Part shown: positions 1-8,405 of the stretch, piece by piece
Numbering within the stretch: position 1 is the first letter of the stretch
Layout of the letters: every line of letters starts with the position of its first letter
Origin: Candidatus Schekmanbacteria bacterium
GTDB taxonomy: Bacteria; CSSED10-310; JACPHN01
Length of the DNA: 40,481 bases
Reading direction: 5' to 3'
Assembly: GCA_016188575.1 (NCBI GenBank)
Contig: JACPHN010000056.1
Coordinates: 1 to 40,481, forward strand
Translations under genes and position numbers: made by a program
The notes under the pieces: model-generated
What the model was told of the DNA's origin: nothing
What the model saw: the letters and a program-made list of their open reading frames with translations, nothing else
Databases searched by the model: none

Positions 1-373
1 GATCATCCGCCTATAGCCTGCTCCTCCTGGATTCTTGGCCTCTGAGCTCGGTTCCCACAGCGGGGCATCGAATCCGTCCTCCTGCATCTGGTCAGGCTGC
101 CAGCTCGTCCAGACGAGCCGACCAGAGTCCAAGCGTCTCATCGCGGCCCCCTCTGTCCTCGCGTCGCCGACCTGCGTCTGGATGCGCTTCAACCATGACC
201 GTACGGCGCTGGTGAAAACGGAACCCCAGATTACCGCTCAGCCATCGCATCGATTGCCTTGGGCCGGTGGATCAAGGTCACCGTCCTACCGCCTCACTCA
301 CGAACCGCATCGGCAGTGGCGCCGGCGCCAGCAAGCAGGCGTAGGCTCGGTCGGCTGGTCGCCCCGCCACGCC
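1..373. other. Left-edge region downstream of rdgB, no confirmed gene
   Basis: No gene can be assigned here. On the minus strand one frame is open from about position 237 to the window edge, with possible starts TTG at 192 or ATG at 141. The piece has a GC-rich third position, as expected of coding DNA here, but I do not recognise the peptide and see no clear ribosome binding site. It could be the beginning of a gene that continues to the left of the window. A plus-strand open frame at 35-385 looks like its mirror image. A nested hairpin (88-125) lies inside. No tRNA fold was found. Confidence 0.3.
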
Positions 374-970
374 TCACCCAAGTAGCTTGCTCAGCCATGG
401 CCGCAGCTCCGCAAGCGCTCTGCCGCGATGACTGATCAGGTCCTTCTCCGCCTCAGTAAGCTCCGCCATCGTTCGCCCGTCAGCAAGCTCAAAGAGCGGG
501 TCATAGCCGAATCCGGATCCGCCACGCGGTCGCATACATATCCTGCCCTGGCACTCACCCCGCACTCCGACCCATTGTTCATCCGGTAGATGCAGCACCA
601 GCACGCACTCAAATCTGGCCTGGCGGTCGCTCCACGCAACCCCCGTGAGGCGACGCAGTAACAGCGAGTTCCGCTCCGCAGGGGTGATCTCCTCACCTCC
701 GTATCGGGCCGAGTGAACACCCGGGTGCCCCCCTAGCGCTTTCACACAGAGCCCCGAGTCATCGCCAAGGGCGGCAAGGCCCGTCGCGACGCTCACGGCT
801 CGCGCCTTGAGGTACGCATTGGAGAGGAACGTGTGACCAATTTCTTGAGCCCCTGTATAGCTCCCGAGCTGCGCTGCACTCACCATGGAGACCGCTTCCC
901 TCGCCAGAACGCGTCGTAGCTCGCGTATTTTCCCTTCGTTTGCCGACGCCAGCACCAGGGTTTGCGACAT
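374..970 (-). CDS. rdgB: XTP/dITP diphosphatase (Ham1/RdgB family)
   Basis: Cytosolic house-cleaning enzyme that hydrolyses non-canonical purine triphosphates (XTP, dITP, ITP) to the monophosphate and pyrophosphate, keeping deaminated bases out of DNA and RNA. The 198-residue length is normal. Visible family motifs are SANEGK at residues 9-14, the metal and base-binding DDSGL near 70-74, the SARYGG segment near 87-92, GFGYDPLF at 153-160 and the C-terminal KDLISHRGRAL block near 176-186. The ATG overlaps the TAA stop of the upstream GerMN gene by one base, so translation is probably coupled. Third gene of an operon with the amidase and GerMN protein. No terminator was recognised after it. Confidence 0.95.
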   Translation of the reverse strand: MSQTLVLASANEGKIRELRRVLAREAVSMVSAAQLGSYTGAQEIGHTFLSNAYLKARAVSVATGLAALGDDSGLCVKALGGHPGVHSARYGGEEITPAERNSLLLRRLTGVAWSDRQARFECVLVLHLPDEQWVGVRGECQGRICMRPRGGSGFGYDPLFELADGRTMAELTEAEKDLISHRGRALAELRPWLSKLLG

Positions 971-1635
971 TACTCTTCACCCGGGGCCGCGCTCGGGCGC
1001 GGACCGCTCAGAGCTTCATTCCACCCGATTGGCACGGAGAGGTCTATATGTCCCCACAAGCTTTGAACGCACTCGCCATCCAGCAGGATCTGAACTTGCT
1101 CGGCGCCCGCGGTATTGGCGAGGATAGTTTGCGTCATCGCCGAAATGATCGCCGTTTCACGCTGAATGGAGCGAACGGCAAGCGACGCGACCTCGCTGGA
1201 CAAGTCCACTACCGCAAGTCCATCCTCCGGGAAATAGTACGCGGCCCGGATCAGCCCCGAGCGCCCCAGCCGCACATCGGGACGCTCCACGCCCAGGCCA
1301 GACGTCTCGGCAGCCATCGCTATCGCCGCCACAGCCAGGCTTGCGACGCGATCATGTCGATTCGGAGGCAGACTCAGCCGGGTATCGACCTTGGCCAGCG
1401 GCTCTCGGCCACTCCCAGGTACATAAATGGCTACGTCGAGCACTTGTTCGCTTCCGGGGACATGCTGTGTTCCTGCCAACGCCCCGAGCCGATCGGGTAT
1501 CTCTTGTAGCAGGTCCACGCGCCAAACCAGTAGGCTGACAGCTCCCAGTGCTCCGAGCAGCGATCCGGCGAGCACAAGCAGGAGACGTGAGCGCATGATA
1601 AGTGGCGACCGCGGCGGGTCGAGAGTCGGGTTCAC
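970..1635 (-). CDS. GerMN-domain membrane-anchored protein
   Basis: Predicted envelope protein with one N-terminal membrane segment (about residues 19-38) followed by a single GerMN domain (about 60-205). The domain shows the typical run AVVDLSSE, then a Glu helix, TQTIL, and a C-terminal GHIDLSVP. GerMN domains in non-sporulating bacteria are linked to cell-envelope and peptidoglycan functions; no enzymatic role is known. The start at 1635 is GTG and overlaps the amidase stop (GTGA); an ATG at 1596 (peptide MRSRLL) is an alternative that keeps the membrane anchor. The position between an amidase and rdgB matches an arrangement I recall from deltaproteobacteria, which supports the call. Confidence 0.85.
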   Translation of the reverse strand: MNPTLDPPRSPLIMRSRLLLVLAGSLLGALGAVSLLVWRVDLLQEIPDRLGALAGTQHVPGSEQVLDVAIYVPGSGREPLAKVDTRLSLPPNRHDRVASLAVAAIAMAAETSGLGVERPDVRLGRSGLIRAAYYFPEDGLAVVDLSSEVASLAVRSIQRETAIISAMTQTILANTAGAEQVQILLDGECVQSLWGHIDLSVPIGWNEALSGPRPSAAPGEE

Positions 1636-2846
1636 GGTTTGGCCTCAACTTCCTCGCTTGCTATCGCTCGCTCCACCCCTCCCGAAGCAACCGCTTGGGT
1701 AATTGCTTCCGCCAGCCGTCGGCAGGTTTCGTCAGGGCTCGAGCGGGCGAGCTCTAGGGGAACCTCGATCAAGGCTGCCGGGACGGTCAGCCCCGCCAGG
1801 TCTGCCAGCGGTACCTCCAGCACGCTCTCCGGCTCACCCAGTAGGGATGAAACAAGCGCGCGCGCCAGGGCACGACTTTGCTGGTGAAACGCTACGGATG
1901 CTGAAAGCCATGGCGTCAATGATCCGTTGAGACGGGCCGGGGGGTCACTTTGCGTGCGGGCGTCGATCGCACCAGAGAGGGTCTCTCCTACATGCACGGA
2001 GACGAAGGCCACCGGTCGTTGCGCGTTGCCGAATCCCACCCGGCTGGTGGCGGTGAGGTCCGCGTCGTCGCTACGCGTCAACTGAACATGCATGCCCGCC
2101 TGTTCTAGCCGCACGCGGATGCCCTGGGTGAGCTTTAACGCCAATTCCTTTTCTAGGAGGCCATCGAAACGGAACCCGAACTGCGCGCCACCGTGTCCGG
2201 GATCCAAAACGATGAGCTGCGGGCTGGCCGTAGGCTGCCGGACTGCTGCGCCGACCGCCGCGGGATCGGCAGCGCCCTGGTCGCCTTCGGGCTTGCCGAG
2301 GTCCACGACTAGCAGGTGGGATTCCGCGCTACCGGAGACCTTTCTCCCAAGGAGAGCAGGGAGCACCTTGCGCGCAAAGTCGGCCGGAACGGCTGCTCGG
2401 CCATCTACAAATCCGGCGGCACCGCCCAAGCGAACGAGTCGGTCCTCTCCGGCTTGGGACGAGCTGATTCGGCAGCGACTACTGCCTACGAGGAAGACTG
2501 CTCTGCCCGCCGCAGCGGATACCTCGATGCGCCCAGCGCCGGCGTGCACCGCGACATCGAGAGTCATGATCAGCGCGAGCTCATCGAGAAAAAAGAAGGC
2601 CGAGCCCCCCGGCGCGCGGGACACCGTAAGCTGGCCAATTGCTTCGCCCGCCGCGGTCACCAGTGAAACGCGGTCCGCGGCGCCGGTCGCAGTCGTTGCT
2701 GCGGCGAGACCGACTCCTAGCAACACGATTGCTGGGCCGCAGCGCCGCTGACGAGCTTGTTTAGGGGGCCGTGAGAACGAGAGATTTCGAGCGTACCAGG
2801 TCATGGCAGAGGCGCTCCACGCGACGTCCGCACCGTCAACGTCCAT
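1632..2846 (-). CDS. N-acetylmuramoyl-L-alanine amidase (Amidase_3)
   Basis: Secreted zinc amidase that cleaves the bond between MurNAc and L-Ala in peptidoglycan, as in AmiA/B/C daughter-cell separation enzymes. A hydrophobic segment near residues 38-56 is a signal peptide or anchor. About residues 57-200 resemble an AMIN-like or substrate-binding region, and the catalytic domain occupies about 210-395. Zinc-binding candidates are H218 in DPGHGG, E232 in LLEKELAL and H285 in SVHVG; E361 in ALIEVP sits where the catalytic glutamate is expected. SVHVG differs slightly from the usual SIHAN. The ATG at 2846 opens the frame; ATG 2804 (peptide MTWYARN) has a GGAG about 10 bases upstream and is an equally good start. 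First gene of the operon, followed by the GerMN gene with a 4-base overlap. Confidence 0.88.
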   Translation of the reverse strand: MDVDGADVAWSASAMTWYARNLSFSRPPKQARQRRCGPAIVLLGVGLAAATTATGAADRVSLVTAAGEAIGQLTVSRAPGGSAFFFLDELALIMTLDVAVHAGAGRIEVSAAAGRAVFLVGSSRCRISSSQAGEDRLVRLGGAAGFVDGRAAVPADFARKVLPALLGRKVSGSAESHLLVVDLGKPEGDQGAADPAAVGAAVRQPTASPQLIVLDPGHGGAQFGFRFDGLLEKELALKLTQGIRVRLEQAGMHVQLTRSDDADLTATSRVGFGNAQRPVAFVSVHVGETLSGAIDARTQSDPPARLNGSLTPWLSASVAFHQQSRALARALVSSLLGEPESVLEVPLADLAGLTVPAALIEVPLELARSSPDETCRRLAEAITQAVASGGVERAIASEEVEAKP

Positions 2847-3064
2847 ACGTATATCACGTCCAGTTCGCGAGGAACAGACTTGCCGGCTGGACCTCAGTTA
2901 CGGTGGCGGCGCAGTGACGAAGGGATGCTAGAGTCGTTGGGCGGACGGTCAGGGGCCTGGTATCTTCTCCGGCCTCGGCGGCGCATCGCGCATCTCGGGC
3001 TTGCGGAAGCCTGACGCGGCACGGCGCGGGACGGTTCGCGGTGCTCACGCGCCGGTGCCCAGGG

Positions 3065-3093
3065 TTGTGCCGGCCGTTCGAATTCACTACAGA
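3065..3093 (+). promoter_or_regulatory. Weak candidate sigma-70 promoter for the DUF2142-like gene
   Basis: TTGTGC (3065-3070), a 17-base spacer and TACAGA (3088-3093) lie about 40 bases before the ATG at 3132. Each box matches consensus only partly, so this is a suggestion. Confidence 0.25.
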
Positions 3094-3131
3094 TAACGCA
3101 TGGCTCACGTGTTGCCTGAGAAGACTCCTTA

Positions 3132-4523
3132 ATGCTCCCGCCGACCAGTCACTGGGACGCCGCATTCTGCTGGCGCTGGCTGGGCATCGCTGTCCTCGGC
3201 CACACACTCGTCACCACTGGACTTTTCGTCTTCACCATTCCACCATGGCAGGGGCCCGACGAGCCAGGGCACTTCGAATACGTTGAGGCTTTCTACTCCC
3301 GCCAGGGTTTCAGGGCCGGGGAGCGGGACCCGGCGAGCACCCAGCGCATCATCGACTCAATGGATGCAAACCGTTTTTGGGCGTTGACCGACACGGAGCC
3401 GCACGTGTTCCCGTCGCAGCTCAAGCGGGTGCCACCACTTTATTATGCACTGGTCGCCATCCTAATCGGCGCTCCGGAGACCGGTGACTCGATCACGACG
3501 CGGCTTTACCAGGCCCGTCTCGTAAGTGCCGCACTGGGCCTGTCCGTGCTCGTCGCCACGTGGATCGTAGCCAGGGCGTTCGCACCGGAGGACTACCCAT
3601 TCGCGGTTACCACCGTCTCGTTCGTGGCACTGCTGCCGCAGCGCGTGTATGTATCCGCAACGGTGAACTCCGACAATCTAACCAACGCCATCTCTGGCCT
3701 GCTCATGGTACTGCTACTCGCCGGCGCCACGGGAAAACTCGGCGGGCTCCGTCTCTGGTCCGCGTTGACGGCTACCATGATCGTCGGAATGTTCACCAAA
3801 CGCACAGTTCTGTTCTTTCTGCCGGCCATCGCGATTCTCGCCACCATGGCGCTCGTGCGCAATCGCCGACGCGCGGCGGCAGCTTCGCACCTGGGGCCAA
3901 TCGCCCGCGGCGTTTTCGCCACCGGCCTGGCAGCGTGCGGCCTGTATCTGATTACGGCGACGCTCGCTCTTTATTGGCCGCAGCTCTTCCTCCGGGCAAC
4001 CGATGGCATCGCCCCCGTGTTGCAAATGGCTGCATCGGCCATGACCGCCAAGGGCCAAGGCACGCCGATTGACCTCGTCACGTCGTTCGGCGTCATGTTC
4101 GTCAGCTTTTGGCTATCGTTCGGGTATATGGTGCAGAAGCTGTCAATAGGCTGGAACGTCATGCTGGGATCACTAGTCGCGCTGGCCGCAGTCGGCCTCC
4201 TGATAGCGCTAGGCCGCTGCCTCCGGACTGGAGCGGGGCCCCGGGGAGGGTTGTGGACGTGGGCGATAACGGCGTCCGTTCCGGCTACTGCACTCGTCGC
4301 GGAGTACGCGCTGCATTTTGGATCGCTGCCACGAATCCTCGCGCAAGGGCGCTATCTGTACCCGGGGCTTCCAGCAATAGCAATCTTGCTCGTCACCGGC
4401 CTCGGATCCTTGAATGACGCACGTCGCGGTCAAGCATGGAGCGCCTTGGTCATAGTGATGCTCGCTCTCAACATGCTGGGATTTGAACGGTATCTTCTGG
4501 GTCTGTTCTATGGCGGCCAGTAA
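3132..4523 (+). CDS. DUF2142-like polytopic membrane protein, probable GT-C glycosyltransferase
   Basis: An integral membrane protein of 463 residues with about ten to eleven hydrophobic segments. After the first membrane helix comes the motif PPWQGPDEPGHFEY (about residues 37-50). This acidic loop, with DE and H, is characteristic of DUF2142 proteins and resembles the first periplasmic loop of GT-C glycosyltransferases, where acidic residues bind the metal and lipid-linked sugar. Near the C-terminus QGRYLYPGLPAIAILL matches the QGRY(L/F) helix of the same family. A role in building surface polysaccharides or glycosylating proteins is likely; donor and acceptor are unknown. The next gene overlaps by 14 bases, so they form a two-gene transcript. 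Confidence 0.75.
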   Translation: MLPPTSHWDAAFCWRWLGIAVLGHTLVTTGLFVFTIPPWQGPDEPGHFEYVEAFYSRQGFRAGERDPASTQRIIDSMDANRFWALTDTEPHVFPSQLKRVPPLYYALVAILIGAPETGDSITTRLYQARLVSAALGLSVLVATWIVARAFAPEDYPFAVTTVSFVALLPQRVYVSATVNSDNLTNAISGLLMVLLLAGATGKLGGLRLWSALTATMIVGMFTKRTVLFFLPAIAILATMALVRNRRRAAAASHLGPIARGVFATGLAACGLYLITATLALYWPQLFLRATDGIAPVLQMAASAMTAKGQGTPIDLVTSFGVMFVSFWLSFGYMVQKLSIGWNVMLGSLVALAAVGLLIALGRCLRTGAGPRGGLWTWAITASVPATALVAEYALHFGSLPRILAQGRYLYPGLPAIAILLVTGLGSLNDARRGQAWSALVIVMLALNMLGFERYLLGLFYGGQ

Positions 4524-4956
4524 GATCAGGTCGTACGGCCCGAGCTCGACGGTCCGATGGTTTCTCGGTAGACTGCGAGAGATTCTGCTATCGGTCTGCC
4601 TGCTCGGCCTGGTATCCGCTACCGCCTGGGTCCTCGATACCGCGTTCGGCGCAGTAGCCCGAGCGGTCATTCCGCTGGTCTGGACACTGCCAGGCGGTCC
4701 AAACCTTGCTCACTTCCAACGGCCGGCGAACGGCCTGTTCACCCCCGGGCTTCTTGGCCAGACAGCAGATGCCATCGGCGAGCCATGGAAGTGGGTGGTG
4801 CAGATCCTTGTCCCGATATGGCTCGCGTCGCTGGTCATCGCTCTTCACGCGGCAACCGTCGTCCTCCGCGTGGCGCGCCTCGAGTCACTGACGGCGAGCG
4901 AGCGAGGCGTCGAGAAGATCGCCAAAGAGGCCGCTACTCGCCCAGGACACTCTTGA
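4510..4956 (+). CDS. Small membrane protein of unknown function
   Basis: A 148-residue protein with hydrophobic segments near residues 24-48 and 98-118, a loop rich in Gly, Pro and Phe between them, and a charged C-terminal tail. I do not recognise a family. The ATG at 4510 is preferred over an in-frame upstream start at 4483 because it overlaps the end of the preceding membrane protein by only 14 bases. Its place after a GT-C-like transferase suggests an accessory subunit, which is inference. The last 23 bases overlap, in convergent orientation, the end of the receiver gene. Confidence 0.6.
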   Translation: MAASKIRSYGPSSTVRWFLGRLREILLSVCLLGLVSATAWVLDTAFGAVARAVIPLVWTLPGGPNLAHFQRPANGLFTPGLLGQTADAIGEPWKWVVQILVPIWLASLVIALHAATVVLRVARLESLTASERGVEKIAKEAATRPGHS

Positions 4957-5305
4957 TCTTGCTGACGAGGTCATCGGGGCTGAATGGTTTCGTGATATGG
5001 TCGATAGCTCCCAGCCCCTTGCTAATCTTCTCGTAAATCTTGATGGTGCGCGCCGTAATCACCAAGATTGGAATATCAGCAAGTTGTGAGTCATCTTTTA
5101 TCTTGTTGAGCGCCTCGTAGCCGTCCATTTCGGGCATCATGATGTCCAGGACTACAAGGTCGGGCTGTTCCGCCGTCGCTTTCTTGACTGTTTCCACGCC
5201 ATTTACAGCCGTGATTACCTCATATCCTTCGTCCTCAAGAATCAAGGATATGAGCTCTCGAGTCGACCGGTCGTCATCGGCCACGAGGATTCTTTTTGCA
5301 GCCAC
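4934..5305 (-). CDS. Single-domain response regulator (CheY-like receiver)
   Basis: A 123-residue stand-alone receiver domain with no output domain. Acidic residues D10-D12 bind Mg, D54 in VVLDIMMPEMDG is the phosphoacceptor, Thr in VITA is the switch residue and Lys in HITKPF completes the active site. Such proteins act by protein contact or in phosphorelays. A clear AAAGGAG lies before the ATG at 5305. The gene starts 24 bases after upp, so the two are probably co-transcribed, an unusual pairing. Its base composition is lower in GC than its neighbours and it is rich in Lys and Ile. No histidine kinase is present nearby. Confidence 0.93.
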   Translation of the reverse strand: MAAKRILVADDDRSTRELISLILEDEGYEVITAVNGVETVKKATAEQPDLVVLDIMMPEMDGYEALNKIKDDSQLADIPILVITARTIKIYEKISKGLGAIDHITKPFSPDDLVSKIKSVLGE

Positions 5306-5329
5306 ATTGAGCTCCTTTCATGATTGAGT

Positions 5330-5941
5330 TCAGGTGCCAAAGTAGCGGTCCCCGGCATCACCGAGGCCCGGCACGATGTAACCGTTTTGGTTAAGGTGAG
5401 CGTCAACCGCGCCAACTGTCAAGCGTACATCGGGATACCGCTCGTGGACTCTCGCGATACCCTCGGGGGCCGCGATGGCACACACAGCGCTTACACCGGC
5501 AACGCTCTCCGCTGCCAAGTAGTCGAGACAGGAGATCATTGAACCGCCGGTGGCCAGCATCGGGTCGAGGACGATAACCCGTCGACCGCGAACTGGCGGA
5601 AAGTTCGTGTAATAGTGCTCAGGGCACAGCGTAGTTTCATCGCGGCGCGCCCCGAATAGCCCGACTGGAACATCTGGCACGAGCTGCATTGCGGCAGCGA
5701 CCATCGCCAAGCCGGCGCGCAGGATGCCGACGAAGACGAGGTGGCGGCTGTCCAAGACTTGTGCGGTAGAAACCCCTAATGGCGTGTTGACGGCCAATGG
5801 TTGCGCCACGTCCGCGCGCAGATGTTCATAGATCAAGTACGAGCTCAGCTTCGCGAGGGCCTCGCGGAACTCGCGCTGCGTGGCGGTCTTGTCGCGCATG
5901 CGAGCAAGCTCGAGAGCCGCCAGCGGATGCTGAACTACCAT
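5330..5941 (-). CDS. upp: Uracil phosphoribosyltransferase
   Basis: Salvage enzyme that makes UMP from uracil and PRPP in the cytosol. The 203-residue protein starts like the family (VVQHPLAALELARMRD), carries the PRPP loop VIVLDPMLATGGS and ends with the uracil-binding block GYIVPGLGDAGDRYFGT. ATG 5941 was chosen because GAGG lies at the right distance and the sequence then aligns with the family N-terminus; a TTG at 5953 adds four residues. It is followed by the receiver gene in the same direction. The roughly 265 bases between its start and the next gene (5942-6206) show no gene and no convincing promoter. Confidence 0.96.
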   Translation of the reverse strand: MVVQHPLAALELARMRDKTATQREFREALAKLSSYLIYEHLRADVAQPLAVNTPLGVSTAQVLDSRHLVFVGILRAGLAMVAAAMQLVPDVPVGLFGARRDETTLCPEHYYTNFPPVRGRRVIVLDPMLATGGSMISCLDYLAAESVAGVSAVCAIAAPEGIARVHERYPDVRLTVGAVDAHLNQNGYIVPGLGDAGDRYFGT

Positions 5942-6206
5942 ACATGACCTCAATGTCGCGCTCCAGCATCACCTGACCGCGAATGGTCCGGTGGCGAGTG
6001 ATCCGAGCAGGAGCGGGCGGGCTGCTGCTTGACCGTTGATTTCATCGTTACCGATTCGACTGCGTAGGTTAGTTTGAACCCCGTTGCTTGTCCATACCAC
6101 GAATGCGCAGCAAGAACCCATCCATCCACTCGGCAGGCAGTCTAGCTGATGAGGCGACGACTCGAGAGAGGTTTCCGCTAGTGTGCCCTGGCGGCCGGTT
6201 GCGGTC

Positions 6207-8405
6207 TCAACGGCCACTGCCAATCTCCTCGAGCTCAAGCAACGCCTTTTCGCTGACAGAAGCGCCGTCGACGGAACTGAAGGTGGCTTGTTTGTCCTCG
6301 GCGGCTCGTTTGAACGCCGCGACGGCGTCCTTGGTGTACCCAAGACGCCGGTAGCATTCCCCCAAATAGTACTGAACCGTTCCTGCCGAGACGCCCGGGC
6401 CCGAGGGCAACGCGGCACGGCTGAACCCCATTTCTATTGCTTGAAGCGCCTGGTCAAAGTGGAGGAACGCAATGCCTGCGTTGAAGAGGTGCAGTGAGCG
6501 CTGCACTTGATCGCCAGCCGCAACCCCGGCGCGCAGCAGGTTATCCTCGAGCAGTCGATTGTAGTAGAGGCGGCGATCGTTCAGGGGAATTTCGAGCAGA
6601 GTCGTCTGCATCACGAGACGGACGTGCGTAGACGCCTGGGCGGCGCCGTCGATGGCGATGTCGGCGGACTGTCCAGCGGCCAGGCTTGCCAGTTGACTGT
6701 AGAGGGCACGCGAGCTCTTTGTAGCCAGCCCGCCGATTGCGGAAATGCGGTCACCGACCCGTATTCCGGCGGCAGCCGCAGGTCCGCTGGGATTCACCAG
6801 AACGACGGTTGGATACGGTGACAGCATGCTATCAACCGTTACAAAACCCGCCCAAGGTGCGACTACGGGCGCCTCGAGGTCCAGGCGGCCCAGCGCTTGC
6901 TCAAGGGCCTCGGGGTTGAGAAACAGCACGTCTTTGCGATCGGGTTTGGCGTGGCGTCGAGAAAAGAGGAAGAGCTTCAAGGTTCTTTGCAGCTCCTCGT
7001 TTGGGAGCGCCGCGAGCAGCAGCAAGTCCGTCTGCAAGCTGCTCGCGGATTTTTCCAGTCGATCCACGAGCGACTGCTGTTTGGCGGCAGAGGAGTCGGC
7101 AGAGAGCGCGAGGATCTCTCGAGACAGCTCGAGATTGCGAAGTGCCACGGCGGCTTCCTCGCTGTCGATGCGAACGTTGACTGTGGACAGTCTCCCGAGC
7201 TGTTCGCGGAGGCGCGCGTCCAGATCTCTAACGAGCTCCACGCTACTGCGCTCCGAGGGCACCACGCCCAGGTAGGTGAGCGTGGGGCGTGGCGTCGCCT
7301 GGATTTCCAGGCGCTCATTCCGCCGCGGCGCGATCTGTTGTTCATATCGCCACGAGCCGTCGCGGGACGACACGCGAACAGTAGAGCTGCCGCTGCAGAT
7401 CTGCAGATCATTCTGCGGAGTGACCCCCTTGAGCTCGTCATTGACAAAGATCTCGGCGCCGCTCGGGGTCGATGCGACAGCTAGCCTGGCGTGACTTTCC
7501 TGGAGGGTCGCGGGCTTGAACAGGTTGTCGCGAATCTCCACATCGATCTTGTAGTCCTGCGTCTCGAAGCACGGCTTGGAGAGCGACACGCGGTGACTCC
7601 CTGGTGTCACTAGCGTGATACGCAGCGGCACCGAAAACTCCGCGGGATCTATTCCGAACTGCTCTGCCAACGCCGCGTCTTCAGCGGGAACAAGGCCGCC
7701 GGCGGTTATTCCAGCGAGCTTGTCATCGATTCTGACTTCGACGCCACTTGGTTTGGTGATGAAGATACACGTGCCCGAGTTGAGCTTGAGGGTGGTCGTC
7801 CGTTCCACGGCGACGTCAGCGGGGATCGCAAGGCGTTCGGTAAACGGCAAGTAGCCCTCGGCCTCGACGCTGAGGTCGTACGTGCCGCGGACAAGCGGTA
7901 CCGAATACAGGGGCGTTGCCCCGACCGGCGCACCGTCAAGCAGGACTCTGGCGCCACTTGGCTCGGACTGAACGGTCAGGTAACCAACGAGCTCGACGCG
8001 CACAGATTCGAAAAGCTCGACGAGCTTGAGGGAAACAGCGGCTCCCTCGAGTTTCCAGCTCGCGTTTAGCGTGAGCAGCTGGCGGAAGTCCTCTTTCGCA
8101 CGGTCAAGCTCGCCGATGGCGATGTACGCCTGGGCACGCAGCTCATATGCGCGCACGAGCGCATCGCGCGCCTGTGAGTCGCCGCCTGCGGCTTGAAAGC
8201 GCGCACCAAGCCCCCGGATTGCTTCGCCGAGCATGAGAATAGCCAGCGGATAGTCACCGGCCGCATATTTCTGCGTCGCGGCGTCAAGTTGAGCCGCGAG
8301 CGACTCATCGGCGATGACCGGCGCTGCTGCCGCGGTGCTGAAGAGAACCGCGGCAATACCGGCGGCCAGTGCCACCCGCTTCCTACTGAAGTCGAAGTAC
8401 CGCAT
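6207..8405 (-). CDS. TPR / triple PEGA / PDZ periplasmic protein
   Basis: Predicted exported protein of 732 residues. A signal peptide (about residues 8-32) is followed by an N-terminal TPR-like helical region (about 35-135). Three PEGA-like beta domains follow: the first begins GYLTVQSEPSGARVLLDG near 141, the second FITKPSGVEVRIDD near 205, the third LAVASTPSGAEIFVNDE near 300. A charged helical stretch, a PDZ domain (near 515-595, with NPSGPAAAAGIRVGDRISAI) and C-terminal TPR helices (near 650-725, YYLGECYRRLGY) complete it. PEGA domains are typical of surface or envelope proteins; PDZ and TPR modules suggest a scaffold. ATG 8405 is preferred over 8426 since it directly precedes the basic signal-peptide region. 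It overlaps the TPR/NHL gene by 23 bases. Confidence 0.8.
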   Translation of the reverse strand: MRYFDFSRKRVALAAGIAAVLFSTAAAAPVIADESLAAQLDAATQKYAAGDYPLAILMLGEAIRGLGARFQAAGGDSQARDALVRAYELRAQAYIAIGELDRAKEDFRQLLTLNASWKLEGAAVSLKLVELFESVRVELVGYLTVQSEPSGARVLLDGAPVGATPLYSVPLVRGTYDLSVEAEGYLPFTERLAIPADVAVERTTTLKLNSGTCIFITKPSGVEVRIDDKLAGITAGGLVPAEDAALAEQFGIDPAEFSVPLRITLVTPGSHRVSLSKPCFETQDYKIDVEIRDNLFKPATLQESHARLAVASTPSGAEIFVNDELKGVTPQNDLQICSGSSTVRVSSRDGSWRYEQQIAPRRNERLEIQATPRPTLTYLGVVPSERSSVELVRDLDARLREQLGRLSTVNVRIDSEEAAVALRNLELSREILALSADSSAAKQQSLVDRLEKSASSLQTDLLLLAALPNEELQRTLKLFLFSRRHAKPDRKDVLFLNPEALEQALGRLDLEAPVVAPWAGFVTVDSMLSPYPTVVLVNPSGPAAAAGIRVGDRISAIGGLATKSSRALYSQLASLAAGQSADIAIDGAAQASTHVRLVMQTTLLEIPLNDRRLYYNRLLEDNLLRAGVAAGDQVQRSLHLFNAGIAFLHFDQALQAIEMGFSRAALPSGPGVSAGTVQYYLGECYRRLGYTKDAVAAFKRAAEDKQATFSSVDGASVSEKALLELEEIGSGR

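Noticed and set aside
6146-6180. Hammerhead-ribozyme-like CTGATGAG
   Set aside because: The second core (GAAA) reads GAGA at the expected place and flanking stems do not form.
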